6,557 bases of DNA, from positions 1 to 6,557 of the forward strand of contig DAOVHN010000145.1 in the NCBI GenBank assembly GCA_030671915.1, in the 5' to 3' direction. Under the pieces are notes generated by a model. The model saw only the letters and a program-made list of their open reading frames with translations, was not told the origin of the DNA and did not search any database. Numbering within the stretch: the first letter of the stretch is position 1; every line of letters begins with the position of its first letter. The position numbers and the translations under genes are program-made. Positions 6,372-6,557 of this stretch are shown piece by piece. The stretch is from Pseudomonadota bacterium. Its GTDB lineage: Bacteria > Pseudomonadota > Alphaproteobacteria > UBA8366 > JADFVY01.

Positions 6372-6557
6372 TTACTGGCCTGGCAGGCCCCTGGTCGTCG
6401 AATATTCGAAATGCAGTTCCTGGCCTTCGAATACCATGGGCCAAGCCGCATGTGCGGCCGCTGCGGCCTCCGCGAACCCGGTCAAAATCAGCTTCTGCTT
6501 ACCGGGATAGGTCGCGATATCGCCGATCGCAAAGACGCGGTCGATATTGGTGAGGCA
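6372..6557 (-). CDS. Ferredoxin/flavodoxin--NADP+ reductase, thioredoxin-reductase-like, C-terminal part
   Basis: The last 61 residues of a gene running into the window from the right on the minus strand, ending at TAA (6372-6374). The visible sequence includes [17 protein letters not shown], then [15 protein letters not shown], and near the end HFEYSTT. The AIGD motif contacts FAD in the two-dinucleotide-binding flavoprotein family. The TYPGK-KLILTGF-EAA pattern together with HFEYST is characteristic of the TrxR-like (YumC-type) ferredoxin--NADP+ reductases, which lack the CxxC of true thioredoxin reductases; that region is outside the window and cannot be checked. These enzymes move electrons between NADPH and ferredoxin or flavodoxin in the cytoplasm. 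The gene converges on divL with 22 bases between stop codons and no clear terminator in the gap, so the terminators may overlap the coding ends. Confidence 0.85.
   Translation of the reverse strand, partial: CLTNIDRVFAIGDIATYPGKQKLILTGFAEAAAAAHAAWPMVFEGQELHFEYSTTRGLPGQ

Noticed and set aside
6347..6374. Hairpin-like GACTTTCTCC/GGGAGGGTC between the convergent genes
   Set aside because: The stem depends on several G-U pairs with a 3-base loop and no U-run follows on either strand, so I do not call a terminator.

Overview
The window is a high-GC, gene-dense piece of an alphaproteobacterial chromosome. The best evidence for that group is the combination of a permease-independent PTS phosphorelay, ahcY, and a DivL-type kinase whose phosphoacceptor histidine is a tyrosine. 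DivL is known from alphaproteobacteria. No mobile element, CRISPR array, tRNA or rRNA is visible.

Positions 1-2206 hold the end of an EIIA-Man type PTS protein, a complete HPr (ptsH) and a complete Enzyme I without a GAF domain (ptsI). All three are on the + strand with stop/start overlaps of 1 and 11 bases, so they look like one translationally coupled operon. Together they form a PEP -> EI -> HPr -> EIIA relay. No sugar permease is visible, and HPr keeps the serine region that HPr kinase uses, so the relay is more likely regulatory than a transport system.

Positions 2207-2345 are intergenic. They carry a perfect 16-bp palindrome (ATAAAGATATCTTTAT) just upstream of a candidate promoter, then a good Shine-Dalgarno sequence. 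The gene that follows (2346-3743) is ahcY, S-adenosylhomocysteine (SAH) hydrolase. The palindrome is a candidate operator for a SAH-responsive ArsR-family regulator (SahR type). A strong rho-independent terminator lies at 3772-3804.

Positions 3902-6349 encode a membrane-anchored kinase-like protein with a signal-peptide-like N-terminus, one transmembrane helix, about four PAS-like modules, a HisKA helix and an HATPase domain. Its H-box reads SYELRTP instead of SHELRTP, while the ATP-binding motifs are intact. This matches the DivL architecture (cell-cycle regulator of the CckA-ChpT-CtrA pathway). A candidate promoter would start transcription almost at its GTG codon.

Positions 6372-6557 (- strand) are the C-terminal end of a thioredoxin-reductase-like ferredoxin/flavodoxin--NADP+ reductase, convergent with divL.

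Most of the window is recognisable core biology. The notable points are the tyrosine H-box, the putative methyl-cycle operator, the Enzyme I encoded within the HPr operon, and the possible leaderless start of divL. I do not see a clearly undescribed system.
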